A stretch of DNA of 64,000 nt from Persicirhabdus sediminis. Its GTDB lineage: Bacteria; Verrucomicrobiota; Verrucomicrobiia; Verrucomicrobiales; Akkermansiaceae. The notes beneath the pieces were generated by a model that searched no databases, was not told where the DNA came from, and saw nothing but the letters and a program-made list of their open reading frames with translations. The translations under genes were made by a program, and so were the position numbers. The stretch is taken from assembly GCF_016595495.1 (NCBI RefSeq), contig NZ_JAENIM010000022.1:24377-88376 (forward strand), written 5' to 3'. This document shows positions 18,165 to 28,588 of the stretch, piece after piece; position 1 is the first letter of the stretch; each line of letters opens with the position of its first letter.

Positions 18165-19772
18165 TTAAAGAAAATCGAGGTTAGTTGAAGCTACTGAAAA
18201 TGGGTCATCAAAGCGAGCAAAGTTTGGAAAAATTAGTTCTCTGGCGTTGGAATCCACTCCAAACCAATTAGCTAACACGGATGAATATTGGTCGACAGAT
18301 ATATCAGGAATCAATCTACCTCGACTTTTGTGAGAATCTATCGAGCCAATTTGGTCGCCAACCTTGAGTGATGGAAAACTGCCATACAACTGGCCGCCTT
18401 TCACTGCGCCACCCATAACAATCGTATGTCCACCCCAAGCGTGATCTGAGCCAGCTGAGGCACTTGTGCCGTTAGGCGTCAGCGTACGGTTGAAATCAGA
18501 CGCAGTAAATGTGGTCACCTGATCAAAGATATCTATCGCCGGGTCTTTCAGCGTATCGCGAAATGCCTTCAGCGCGTTAGATAGCTCCTCCATCAACTCA
18601 GCATGGCTAGCTTGCAAACTCGAGTGCGTATCATAACCACTAATCTCACAGAAATATATCTGCCGGCTATTTCCCAAAGCTGATCGGCCAGCGATCAGCT
18701 TAGCAATCGTCTTTAACTGATCTCCCAAGCTACTCTTCGCATTGGCGAATTTCAGATCGAAGTCTACCCCAGTCTGCGATGCAGCTGTGAGCGCAGCGCC
18801 TACCACCCCCTCAGTCGCGCGCGCTGAGCGTACGATTTGCTGATAATTCTCCTCCAACAAATTCTCATGAGTTAAGTCCAAAATATCATTAAAGGCCTGC
18901 AACTGCCGGCCTTGATTAGTGGCCTTATAACCATCTGTTACGTCCACAGTATTTTGGTAGGCATACTTGTAAGGTTTCGTATTAGTCCCATATCCATCTA
19001 ATGATACAGCGCCAGATGAATTCACAATATACTGGCTAACACCTCCACCAATTCCCGTCTGAAACGAATTCACCCCCTTGAGAGAAATCGACATCGAGAC
19101 TTTGCCTGAGTCGTTATATGAGGCATTCAATAGGTCAGCTACTCGCCCGCCCCATCCAGATGTGAATGTTTGATCAGCTATCGATGACTGCCACTGAGTC
19201 TGCTGGTTAGAATGAGAAAATAGCTGGGTAGGTAAATTAACCAAACGGTTCACGTACGCATCTCTGTTGGGTATCGGTTCAGCTAGAGTTCCCACGTTAC
19301 ACACAAAGGCTAGATCGCCATCATTAAACATCTCAGCCATTGGCGCCGCTGATGGGTGCACAGCTATTGGGTGTATTTCGCCTCCATGATGTTTATCAAA
19401 GGCGCGACATTTATCTAACTCCCCAGAACCGTCTGGCAGATTGAGCGCTGTATCCGTTAGCTCTGAGCCATCACTCTGCGTGCGCGGCAGAGCTAACACA
19501 CCTCGGGCTTGCTCGTAGTCGGCACGCAACTCGTCATCCTCAGCGATCCCAATCGGGAAAATCATGTTATTCGAATCATTGCCGCCATTCATGAAGAGGC
19601 ACACCATCGCCTTGTACTCAGTATTGACTAGTCCTTCCTGGCCCATTGCCGCTGTCATCAGGCGCATCTGCGCCAGAGTATTAACAATGGCACTAACGCC
19701 TAAGGATGCACACGCTGACTGACGTAGGAAATCACGACGCGTCTGCCTCTCTTCTTTTTGATAGTTCTTCAT
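18165..19772 (-). CDS. DUF1501 family protein, Tat-exported (copy A)
   Basis: A 535-residue protein of the DUF1501 family, distantly related to sulfatase/alkaline-phosphatase folds. The N-terminus carries a twin-arginine signal (RRDFLRQSACASLGV, residues about 12-26), so it is probably exported folded. Family features include an early FMNGGNDSNNMIFP stretch, FSHSNQQTQWQSS, GWGGRVADLL, and a C-terminal FTASDFNRTL ... SDHAWGGHTIVMGGAVKGG. It begins 4 bases after the DUF1800 gene ends, and such pairs are common in Planctomycetes and Verrucomicrobia. Biochemical function is not established. A paralogue lies at 23332-24924. Confidence 0.92.
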   Translation of the reverse strand: MKNYQKEERQTRRDFLRQSACASLGVSAIVNTLAQMRLMTAAMGQEGLVNTEYKAMVCLFMNGGNDSNNMIFPIGIAEDDELRADYEQARGVLALPRTQSDGSELTDTALNLPDGSGELDKCRAFDKHHGGEIHPIAVHPSAAPMAEMFNDGDLAFVCNVGTLAEPIPNRDAYVNRLVNLPTQLFSHSNQQTQWQSSIADQTFTSGWGGRVADLLNASYNDSGKVSMSISLKGVNSFQTGIGGGVSQYIVNSSGAVSLDGYGTNTKPYKYAYQNTVDVTDGYKATNQGRQLQAFNDILDLTHENLLEENYQQIVRSARATEGVVGAALTAASQTGVDFDLKFANAKSSLGDQLKTIAKLIAGRSALGNSRQIYFCEISGYDTHSSLQASHAELMEELSNALKAFRDTLKDPAIDIFDQVTTFTASDFNRTLTPNGTSASAGSDHAWGGHTIVMGGAVKGGQLYGSFPSLKVGDQIGSIDSHKSRGRLIPDISVDQYSSVLANWFGVDSNARELIFPNFARFDDPFSVASTNLDFL

Positions 19773-19776
19773 TTTC

Positions 19777-22700
19777 TTATTTTTGAATCATTGAATAGGG
19801 ACAGCTAGAAATCAGGTAAGCAGCAACTTCTAGCCGGTCATTAAATATCAGCGCCTGACGCGCATCGGCTTCCTCTTCAGTAAGACTATCTGAAGCCTCA
19901 TCATCATCGTAATAGTAATAGGTCATCGCTACAGCGTGAATGATGACGTCGCGTGGGTTATCTAAGCGTACATTGGTCCGTAAATCATCCGTGCCTAACT
20001 CCCGAACGTAACCTTCAGCATGACGACGCTTGAGCTCACCCGCACACAATAACAAGTCTAGGTAATCCACTAACTCTTCACAAGCCTGTACGATTTTCTC
20101 TCTATTGTTGAATGTATTATCAAGAGGACTAACTTTGCCGTCATTGTTTTTATCCATCACATTCATGTACACTTTCCCCATACCTGAAGTAGCGGATCGG
20201 TCCACTACTAGATGGTCAGCGTACTTGCTTAGCAAATAGGGTTCATCTTCTAAATAAGGCAATGAAACCAAACCTACGCCATTATCATTTCTAAGCAGGT
20301 CCTCTAAGAAGTTGATGTGATTGATGACTGATACCTCATTCGCTATTTGGAACTCAGGCGCTACGGCTCCACTTGAAGCCAGTATGCCAACTGGTGAATA
20401 GCTAGGTAGGAACCAGTTAAATACCGATGGCGCTGCTAACGGACGCTGGCCTAGTGGAGTATTAGATGACAAAAAGCGCACTATCGTAGCGTCGCTATCA
20501 TATCTCTTGAGCGCATAGTTACCCCATGCATATTCTCCCATTCTTTCTTCATCACCTAAGATATCTAGCGGAATTTCAGATTTCCCATCTAACGCGCGTA
20601 TCACCGCAGATACATGTATAAGTGGCTCTTTCTTCTTACCATAGCCAACATTGTCAACTAATGAAACCGAACGAGCTTCATAATCTAGCAAGATGGCCTT
20701 CACCACTTCACCTAAATTGCCGTCGGTCTCTTGCCATTTGCTAGCGACTCGATAGATATAGCCAGCTGATGGGTTAGAAGTCACGAAACGCTGAATCAGT
20801 CGACGCGCCATAAATGGCGCAACATTGTCGTGACTAGCTAGATAATTCATCACCGCTTCAAGATCACTTTCACCATCGCCGCCAGCTGGAATCTCAAGCT
20901 GAGCAATGCCTTCGCGCACAAACAAAGCCTTGGCTCCATCATCGTGATATTCCGCAAAATTCTTCATCCTATGCATCCACTGGGACTCATAGTATTGTTT
21001 CCCGCTTGAATAGCTGAAGTTATCATTCTCTACTTCAGTTAGTGAAGATTTTGGCTCATTGATGATAGAATACGACCAGCCCGTAAATACTCTAGCTAGC
21101 TCAACAATATCTTCTTGCTCGTAGGTCGCAATGGGCAAGCCATCGCCACCAAGTTTTATAGATCCATCTAGATGCAATTCTATCAGACCGATAGAAAACA
21201 GCTGCATAAGCTCGCGAGCATAGTTCTCATCGGGAGAAATAATCACTTCTCCTAGCTCATTCGTCACCGCTTTCTGATTACCCAAAGAAGATAAATATTG
21301 CCCCATGATGGGATGCGTAGACACATCCTCTAGCAAGGTTCGAAAATCTCCAAAGGCATTTGACATGAGCATATCATAATAATTGGTATGCCCATACGCT
21401 CTGTCTTGAATCACTGGATCAACTCGACTTGTAACGTAAACTTCACTGAGCGCAAAAGTCATGCGCTGTCGCAGCTGATCTTTGGCATGTAGAGCTAACA
21501 ACCACCACGCGGTTTCACGGTTGGTCACGCCTGGATTGTATCCTTCATTAAAATAGCCCTTGTCGCTATCATTCCTGAAGTGAGAGATTTGATGCTGATC
21601 CATCGCCCGCATGAATTTCTCCATCGACGGCATCGCCATACCTAACTGATCATCAATCCACGCCTCGTAACCCGCCATCCGGTCGCCACCGTGTTCATTA
21701 TTGATGCGCTTACGCAGGCTTTTAATCGTATCTGGCGTCGCACCGAAACTAGCCTGAGTTAAAAACCTAACGATGTCGCGGTTCAGTTCATCTCCCTCCA
21801 GCACGGTGATTTCTGGTGGTGAGTCAGGAATAATCAACTCAGTCCCCGCGTCCTGTTGGGAAAAATCACCTCTAATCTCACCAGCTGGATACATCGCTGA
21901 GTGCACATTGATATATATCTGCCCCTGATAGAGAGCATCTAGCATGCCTTGGTCAGTAGTGATAAATTGCGCCGCCTCAACAGCCCAACTGTGACCACTC
22001 ACCTGGCCTAGCGGTAAACTCTCAATATGCGGTCCGCTGACAGGATTGCGCAGATGCATATGCGCCGCGGTCTGCAAGGAAGTCAGCCCGTGGAAGCTCA
22101 GCTGAACTGAGCCAACAGAATTATCTCCCTCTAGCAAAATCGTAGCCAAACCAGAAGCAGTTGTGACCGCATTATCTTCAGGCCTGAGATAGGCAATGAA
22201 GAGTTTCTGGTTCTCAAAGGTATTGGTAGCATCGCAGATCTCTAACTCAGCTAATTGTCCAGCCGCCTGAATGGTTAGCTTTTCTGGCACCTCAGCTTGC
22301 TGATCTAAATTTGCGTGCACCTCGATCAAAACAGAATCACTACCAGCTGGAATCACAACGTAGTTAATGAGCTCTTGACCCTGCGAAACTAACTTATAAT
22401 CATCAGCCTGAGCTGCGCCTTTTTCACTATCATCGCTAGGCTTGACTCGCAAATAAACGCGCTGCGCATAGTTAGTATCACCTGAACGAACCAGCCTAAT
22501 TTCAGCCGGCTGCTGCTCTTTTTCATAAGCTCTAGCAGAATCTACAAATACCTCGATATTGTTTGCAGCCAATGCTGACCACACTTCCATATCACTAGCT
22601 AATGAGTCCGCTGAGAAACTATCAGCAGCTCCTCTATCAAAGCCTTCCAAGTGGAGCTCGTCCCAATCACTCAAGCCATCATTATCTCCGTCGTGATCTA

Positions 22701-23205
22701 GTACTTCAAAACGATAGAAAAATTGCTGCTCCAACTGACCAGTGAGTTCAGCTAGTAAAGCGGAAGAATCTGCTAACACAGCACTTCCAGCTGGCTGCCA
22801 ACTATCTTCTGAGAGATCTATAGAACGATACAGTTGGTATTTTTTTCCGCGCTGAGCATCACCACTAAGACTCACTTTACCTCCTTGTTTGACCAAGTTA
22901 TTTAATCGTGGCTTAGATAGAGGATCACGCGGATCCGTCCCAGCTATCCCCTCTTCATAGTTAGAAAAACCATCGCCATCCTCATCAGCATTCCGGCTAA
23001 GTTCGTCAGCTACTAAATCAACAGCATCATAACGCATTTCCCAAACGTCAGAAACACCATTATCGTTGCCATCTATTTGGCCCTTCGCTGCCGGCACTGA
23101 AGCTACGACGAGGCTATAGAAAATGCCCAGTCGCAAAACATTCATCCTGCTAGAAATGACGCCACGTGTCTGACCATCTCCCGATTTTTTCGTACCAAAG
23201 TTCAT
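19777..23205 (-). CDS. large secreted DUF1800 protein with CHRD domain (copy A)
   Basis: An 1142-residue multidomain protein. After an N-terminal hydrophobic segment (about 23-43) come calcium-binding type repeats (DGNDNGVSDVWE, DEDGDGFSNYEEGIAGTDP; about 46-92). A beta-rich region follows, then a CHRD domain (about 333-448) recognised by AAHMHLRNPVSGP and INVHSAMYPAGEIRGDF, then the DUF1800 domain (about 475-1130) with RFLTQASFGATP at its start and APSVFNWFLPSYSP. An EF-hand/dockerin-like DKNNDGKVSPLD lies near 1018. It is probably exported and calcium-dependent. The gene is 4 bases upstream of its DUF1501 partner. Function unknown. Confidence 0.9.
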   Translation of the reverse strand: MNFGTKKSGDGQTRGVISSRMNVLRLGIFYSLVVASVPAAKGQIDGNDNGVSDVWEMRYDAVDLVADELSRNADEDGDGFSNYEEGIAGTDPRDPLSKPRLNNLVKQGGKVSLSGDAQRGKKYQLYRSIDLSEDSWQPAGSAVLADSSALLAELTGQLEQQFFYRFEVLDHDGDNDGLSDWDELHLEGFDRGAADSFSADSLASDMEVWSALAANNIEVFVDSARAYEKEQQPAEIRLVRSGDTNYAQRVYLRVKPSDDSEKGAAQADDYKLVSQGQELINYVVIPAGSDSVLIEVHANLDQQAEVPEKLTIQAAGQLAELEICDATNTFENQKLFIAYLRPEDNAVTTASGLATILLEGDNSVGSVQLSFHGLTSLQTAAHMHLRNPVSGPHIESLPLGQVSGHSWAVEAAQFITTDQGMLDALYQGQIYINVHSAMYPAGEIRGDFSQQDAGTELIIPDSPPEITVLEGDELNRDIVRFLTQASFGATPDTIKSLRKRINNEHGGDRMAGYEAWIDDQLGMAMPSMEKFMRAMDQHQISHFRNDSDKGYFNEGYNPGVTNRETAWWLLALHAKDQLRQRMTFALSEVYVTSRVDPVIQDRAYGHTNYYDMLMSNAFGDFRTLLEDVSTHPIMGQYLSSLGNQKAVTNELGEVIISPDENYARELMQLFSIGLIELHLDGSIKLGGDGLPIATYEQEDIVELARVFTGWSYSIINEPKSSLTEVENDNFSYSSGKQYYESQWMHRMKNFAEYHDDGAKALFVREGIAQLEIPAGGDGESDLEAVMNYLASHDNVAPFMARRLIQRFVTSNPSAGYIYRVASKWQETDGNLGEVVKAILLDYEARSVSLVDNVGYGKKKEPLIHVSAVIRALDGKSEIPLDILGDEERMGEYAWGNYALKRYDSDATIVRFLSSNTPLGQRPLAAPSVFNWFLPSYSPVGILASSGAVAPEFQIANEVSVINHINFLEDLLRNDNGVGLVSLPYLEDEPYLLSKYADHLVVDRSATSGMGKVYMNVMDKNNDGKVSPLDNTFNNREKIVQACEELVDYLDLLLCAGELKRRHAEGYVRELGTDDLRTNVRLDNPRDVIIHAVAMTYYYYDDDEASDSLTEEEADARQALIFNDRLEVAAYLISSCPYSMIQK

Positions 23206-23331
23206 TGTATGATTGATTCATTCTGGGAGATTTTCCTAAACGTATCAAACAATCGGCCGTACCACAACGGCTTAAAATCACTTTAGATGAACATCATTTC
23301 ACACACTTGTCACATAAATCGATGAGGTGGA

Positions 23332-24924
23332 TTAGAGGAATTTCAGATTCATTTCATTCACCGTAAATGGGTCGTCAAATCTATACAGATAAGGAAAGGC
23401 TGTTTCCATTTCGGTCGATTCTACACCAAACCATGACGCAATTACTGCCGAATATTGGTCTACTGAGACGTCAGGAATGAGTAATCCTCGTGAGGAATGG
23501 CTATCTATCGACCCCTCTTGATCTCCTAATTTCAGCGATGGAAAATGGCCATAGAGGTCACCGCCATTCACCGCCCCGCCCATCACGATGCAGTGACCAG
23601 CCCAGGCATGATCAGTCCCAGATGAGGCATTAGGGTTCAAGGTGCGGCTGAAATCAGAGGACGTGAATGTAGTCACACTATCAAAACAATCTACAGCAGG
23701 GTCCTTCAAAGTATCGCGCAGTGCCGCTATCGAGCTAGAGAGTTCAGCCATCACATTGCCATGGTTCTCTAGCAATCCACTATGGTTATCGTAACCTCCA
23801 ACACGGCAAAAGAATATCTGCCTCGCATTACCAATCTGCTGGCGACCGGCAATTAACTTCGCCACCATCTTTAATTGTCTACCCAATGAAGAATTGGCAT
23901 TGGCAAACTTTTCATCAAAATCAACGCCTGTGGCAGAAGCGGCTATTAAAGCTGCTTCTACAGAAGCTTGGTAATTTCTGCTAGAACGTACGCGTTTATA
24001 ATACTCTTCATCCATGAGGTTTGCTTGCACGTTATTCATTACCCCTTCAAAAGCAGCTAGACGCCGACCCGTATCTGTCTGTAGATAACCCGACGATGCA
24101 TCCACACCATTCGCATACGCATTACTATATGGACTGGCTGATGATCCATAACCTGAATACGGCTCCGCCCCGTTAGTAGACATGACATACTGGCTCAAGT
24201 TAGAATTACCGCCAGCAATCTCAAACGAGTTGATCCCAGCCATAGAAACTAACATCGACACCTTATCGCTACTGCCAGACGAATGAAGCAAGTCAGCGAT
24301 TCGTCCCCCCCAGCCAGTTTGCATAGCCTCATCGGCGATAGATGTCTGCCATTGTTTCTGCTGGTTAGAGTGAGAAAATAGCTGCTTAGGACGAGCTACT
24401 TCTTTTTGAATGTAGGCGTCACGACTAATAATTGGCTCAACGAGTGATCCGACATTACAAACAAAGGCTAGATCTCCATCGTTGAACATTTCAGCAAGTT
24501 CAGGGGCTCTAGGATTCACCCCCATTGCTGGAACTTGCCCAGCATAGTGTTTATCAAATGCTTTAGTTTGCTGACTTCCTCCCTCACCATTCGGTAAACT
24601 AAGAATCGTGCCTTCTAGCGGAAAACCTTCATCTCCTAACTTTGGCTGCGCCACATCTCGCCGGGCAGCCTCATAGTCAGCTCTAACTTCATCAGTAGCT
24701 GGGTCGCCAATAGGGAAAATCATATTAGCGGAGTCGTTACCTCCAGCTAGAAATATGCAGATCAAAGCTTTATAATCAGAAGTAGATACATCTGTACTAG
24801 CTACAGCTGAGCCCAGTAATTTAAGCTGGGTGATTGAATTTACTAAGGCACTAATACCTAAGCTGGCACACGCGCTCTGGCGAATAAACGCACGGCGAGA
24901 TAGCCCACGATTGGGGGTATTCAT
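23332..24924 (-). CDS. DUF1501 family protein, Tat-exported (copy B)
   Basis: A 530-residue paralogue of the DUF1501 protein at 18165-19772, alignable along the whole length. The Tat signal RRAFIRQSACASLGI is at residues 9-23. It shares FLAGGNDSANMIFPIGDP, FSHSNQQKQWQTSIADEAM, GWGGRIADLL and the C-terminal GTDHAWAGHCIVMGGAVNGG, followed by LIPDVSVDQYSAVIASWFGV. It starts 30 bases after the DUF1800 copy B gene. The two DUF1501 proteins keep the same length and motif order, so both are probably functional. Confidence 0.92.
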   Translation of the reverse strand: MNTPNRGLSRRAFIRQSACASLGISALVNSITQLKLLGSAVASTDVSTSDYKALICIFLAGGNDSANMIFPIGDPATDEVRADYEAARRDVAQPKLGDEGFPLEGTILSLPNGEGGSQQTKAFDKHYAGQVPAMGVNPRAPELAEMFNDGDLAFVCNVGSLVEPIISRDAYIQKEVARPKQLFSHSNQQKQWQTSIADEAMQTGWGGRIADLLHSSGSSDKVSMLVSMAGINSFEIAGGNSNLSQYVMSTNGAEPYSGYGSSASPYSNAYANGVDASSGYLQTDTGRRLAAFEGVMNNVQANLMDEEYYKRVRSSRNYQASVEAALIAASATGVDFDEKFANANSSLGRQLKMVAKLIAGRQQIGNARQIFFCRVGGYDNHSGLLENHGNVMAELSSSIAALRDTLKDPAVDCFDSVTTFTSSDFSRTLNPNASSGTDHAWAGHCIVMGGAVNGGDLYGHFPSLKLGDQEGSIDSHSSRGLLIPDVSVDQYSAVIASWFGVESTEMETAFPYLYRFDDPFTVNEMNLKFL

Positions 24925-24954
24925 TAATTTCAGGGGGTTGTTTATTGAATCGTG

Positions 24955-27900
24955 TTAGTGCTGATTCATGCTGTATGAGCTGGTGGAGATCAGATAGACA
25001 GCGGTGATAATTCGCTGTTTGATGATCTCATGTTGAATCGCTGCAGCGGTTTCGTCTGTCACCGATCCTGTTGCCATGGTTCCATCTTCATGATGTTTGA
25101 CCATAGCTACGGTATGAATAAATAAATCTCGGGCATTGTCCTGCCTTAAAACTGGAAATTCTGGCCCCACTGACAGCTCAGCTTGATAACCGACACCAAA
25201 CCGACGCTTCATCCAGCCTGCACATAAATACAAATCGATTTCATCTACTAAGGCTTCACTGGCAGCAACTATCGCAGCCCTGTTATTGAAAGTTGTATCC
25301 AATGGGCTAACCATATTATCACCGTTAGTATCCATCATTGAGAGGTAAACTTGCGCTAAATGGGCTTCCACCGAGAAGTCGACACGCAAATGATCGGCAT
25401 GCACGCTATACGAATATGGAGGGTATTCAAAGTAGCTGAGCCGGTGGCCACTAATCCCCAGATAATAATTAAGTAATGTGTTAATATAATTTACATTTTT
25501 AACCACCTGCGTCTCATCTATCAGCTGAAATTCAGGAGCCACCGCTCCAGCTAGACTCAACTCACCAACAGGCGAATGGTCAGGGGAAAACCAGTTAAAC
25601 ACCGATGGGGCTGCTAGAGGATTCTGTAGGAGGTGAGCACCTGTATACCATAGCCGTGGAGCTGTCGCCGCAGCATCATAGCTAGCTAGCTGCTCCGCGC
25701 TGAGAGCTTTCTCACCCAAGCGATCTTGATCTGCGTAGACTGACATCGGGATTTCGCCTTTGGCTTCAAGCATGCGTGCCAAACCAGCAAAGTGAATCAT
25801 GGGTTCCTTTTTTTTGCCCTGTATCGCTACGCTATCGAAGTCCAGCGTTCTCGCCTCATAATCTAGCAAAATGGCCTTTAGAACTTCTCCTAGGTCGCCA
25901 TTATGAGCTAACCAAACCGAAGCGACACGATGCACATAGGCTTCAGATGGGTTAGAAGTGACCAATCGTTGAATTAAGCGGCGAGTAATGAATGGCGCTG
26001 TATTCTGATGATTTGATAGATAAGCAATTACTTGGTCTAGCTCTTCTTCACCCGTCAAACCTGCTGGTAATTGCAGATCGTAAATTTTCTCTCCGCTGAA
26101 CGCATCAACGCCAATCTCAAACAATTTTTTTGCTCCATCATCGTGGTAACTCTCGAACTGTTTCATTGGATGCACCCACTGCGCTTCGTAGTATTGATAA
26201 CCATTCCATAGCCAAAAATTCTCATTCGAGGCCACTTCTGGAGCCCCAGAGCTATTGTAAGCCGAAAACGACCAGCCAGTAAAAACCCTCGCCAATTCTC
26301 TAATGTCACTCTGTTCATAGCTTGGACTTGGCAAACCGTCATCCGCTAGAACAACCATCCCGTTTGGATGTAATTGATAGAGGCCAATGCTAAATAACTG
26401 CAGAATTTCACGTGCATAGTTCTCGTCAGGAGATCGTAATACCTCCCCATTTTCAGCTAACTCAGCCTTTCGATTTTTTAATGACGATAGATAGATGCCC
26501 ATCATCGGGTGGATAGAGATTTTCTTCAATAAGTCATCATATGAGGAGAAAGCATTTTCAGCTAACATATCGTAATAATGACAATGACCATAGGCTCTAG
26601 AATTTACATAAACATTACCGCTCCGGCTAACTACAATAATCTCCTCTAAGGCGGCAGCCATGCGTTGTCGTAGTTGATCACGAGCCGACAGCGCTTGGAT
26701 CCACCAGCCAATTTCACGATTATAAATATTGGGTTGATAAGTTGCATTATAATACGGCTGGTCGACATCATTGCGATAATGTGAAATCTGATGTTCATTT
26801 GCGGCCGTTAGGAATGCTAGTAATGACGATTGAGGCAATGCCATCTGTTCATCAATCCAATCAGAGTAGGCGGCAATACGATCACCATTATATTCAGCGG
26901 ATAGAACCTTCTCTCTCAGCTCCGCCAGCGACTGCGGTGTCGGTCCAAATGTCGCCTGTGTGAGAAACCTAGCGATTTCAAAATCTAGCATCTCTCCGCT
27001 AAGCTCAGCGACTACTGGTTCCGGCGGTGGCGGAGGCATTTCTAGCGCGCCACTAGCTAGCTGGAAATCACCACGTATTTCTCCAGCTGGAAAATCCACA
27101 GAGTGCACGTTGATGTAGATTCGTCCTTCACGCAGAGCATCCAAAACCATCTGGTCATTGATAAGAAAATGCGCTGCTCTAATTGGCCACGGGTGCGCCT
27201 GCAATTTCCCCAAGGGAAGCTGTAGAACTGGCGGACCACTCACAGGATTAGCCACATGCAAATGCGCGGTAGTCTGAGCCGAACCCAGCCCGCTGAAATT
27301 TAAATAAACTTTAGCTGAATCATTGTCGCCCTGAACTAATATGGAAGCCACGCCACTAGCTCCGCTGAGCGCTCCATTTTCAGGCCTCAAGCGAGCCAGA
27401 TACAAACTAGAGTTATCGGTATCAATCGTAGCGTCACAGATGCGTAGCTGGCATGATGAATCCAGCACCTCCAGCTGGAGAAATTCTGGTACCTCCACTA
27501 GCTGGTCAGGTAGCGCCTCCAGCTGAAGTCTAATTTCACTTTCTCCAGCGGCAAAAACCAATACCTCACCAAGCTCTTGCCCGCCTCTGAGTAGGCGATA
27601 ATCCAGCTCGCTCACCGCACTCTTTGTGACATCTGCTAGGCCTCCACGTTTGAGATAATATTTCTGAGCGTAATTAATCGCCCCCGACCTTCTGAAAATA
27701 AGCTCCCCATCAATTTGCTCTTTTTCTACTGCTAACTGCTGCTCCACATGCCAAGAGATTTCATTAGCCGCCAGCATAGTCGCAAGCTGATAGTCGTTCT
27801 CTACTAGGTCAAATTCCTCACTGTAGGTATCTCGCTTCAGGTAGTTTACATTCTCCATTTCTATCTCTTCCCAGTCGCTCAGACCATCAGTATCTGAATC

Positions 27901-28407
27901 CAGATCCGTCACCACGATTTGATAGAATTGTTTCTCATCATCGCTAAGCAGCGCTAATTCTAGCAGTCCGTCATAGCCAGAAATCGGCGCTGACAGAGTG
28001 TGCATCATCCCTCCTAATGAATCATTATACACCAGCTGATAGGCCTTACCTTCTTGCGTCTCACATCGCAGCCAAATCATCAAATGATCATCACTCCAGC
28101 GCTCCGAGCTGAGCTTAAGTTTATGCCCAGAATCACTATCAAATGGATTGGTACCAGCTATCGATTCTTCATAATTACTCAGCCCGTCACCATCAGCATC
28201 CCTCGCTTTTGCCTCACTATCAGCTACTAACTCCGTTGCATGATATTTGTGCTCCCATACGTCGCTGACGCCATTGCCATTGAGGTCTAAGATGGCTTCT
28301 AGCCTTCCAGCTGAAACTACCAAACCGACAACCACAATCCACCATTTTCCCATCGAGACAGAAAAGTGGGGGACATGATCTACATTCTTGTAAATCCATG
28401 ACTTCAT
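24955..28407 (-). CDS. large secreted DUF1800 protein with CHRD domain (copy B)
   Basis: An 1150-residue paralogue of the protein at 19777-23205 with the same order of parts: N-terminal hydrophobic segment (about 20-38), calcium-type repeats (DLNGNGVSDVWE, DADGDGLSNYEESIAGTNP), beta region, CHRD domain (TAHLHVANPVSGP, INVHSVDFPAGEIRGDF), DUF1800 domain (RFLTQATFGPTP, APSVFNWFSPDHSP) and an EF-hand-like DTNGDNMVSPLD near 1025. Divergence is spread over the length, so the duplication is not recent. It is the first gene of the minus-strand cluster; its promoter must lie in 28408-28588, shared with divergent sppA. Confidence 0.9.
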   Translation of the reverse strand: MKSWIYKNVDHVPHFSVSMGKWWIVVVGLVVSAGRLEAILDLNGNGVSDVWEHKYHATELVADSEAKARDADGDGLSNYEESIAGTNPFDSDSGHKLKLSSERWSDDHLMIWLRCETQEGKAYQLVYNDSLGGMMHTLSAPISGYDGLLELALLSDDEKQFYQIVVTDLDSDTDGLSDWEEIEMENVNYLKRDTYSEEFDLVENDYQLATMLAANEISWHVEQQLAVEKEQIDGELIFRRSGAINYAQKYYLKRGGLADVTKSAVSELDYRLLRGGQELGEVLVFAAGESEIRLQLEALPDQLVEVPEFLQLEVLDSSCQLRICDATIDTDNSSLYLARLRPENGALSGASGVASILVQGDNDSAKVYLNFSGLGSAQTTAHLHVANPVSGPPVLQLPLGKLQAHPWPIRAAHFLINDQMVLDALREGRIYINVHSVDFPAGEIRGDFQLASGALEMPPPPPEPVVAELSGEMLDFEIARFLTQATFGPTPQSLAELREKVLSAEYNGDRIAAYSDWIDEQMALPQSSLLAFLTAANEHQISHYRNDVDQPYYNATYQPNIYNREIGWWIQALSARDQLRQRMAAALEEIIVVSRSGNVYVNSRAYGHCHYYDMLAENAFSSYDDLLKKISIHPMMGIYLSSLKNRKAELAENGEVLRSPDENYAREILQLFSIGLYQLHPNGMVVLADDGLPSPSYEQSDIRELARVFTGWSFSAYNSSGAPEVASNENFWLWNGYQYYEAQWVHPMKQFESYHDDGAKKLFEIGVDAFSGEKIYDLQLPAGLTGEEELDQVIAYLSNHQNTAPFITRRLIQRLVTSNPSEAYVHRVASVWLAHNGDLGEVLKAILLDYEARTLDFDSVAIQGKKKEPMIHFAGLARMLEAKGEIPMSVYADQDRLGEKALSAEQLASYDAAATAPRLWYTGAHLLQNPLAAPSVFNWFSPDHSPVGELSLAGAVAPEFQLIDETQVVKNVNYINTLLNYYLGISGHRLSYFEYPPYSYSVHADHLRVDFSVEAHLAQVYLSMMDTNGDNMVSPLDTTFNNRAAIVAASEALVDEIDLYLCAGWMKRRFGVGYQAELSVGPEFPVLRQDNARDLFIHTVAMVKHHEDGTMATGSVTDETAAAIQHEIIKQRIITAVYLISTSSYSMNQH

Positions 28408-28588
28408 CCTACCGCGAAAAACAAGCTAACTTACTCACAATAATAAAGTTATCAACTTTCAGACCCAAGATTTATGAAAAAACAAATTCTCATTCACGCA
28501 CATTCTAACCCAACAAACTATTCAGCCAGATTGATAGTTTATCTCGTTCTCTAGCTGTGGTATGTATTCCTCATACCCAGCGCGCCAT

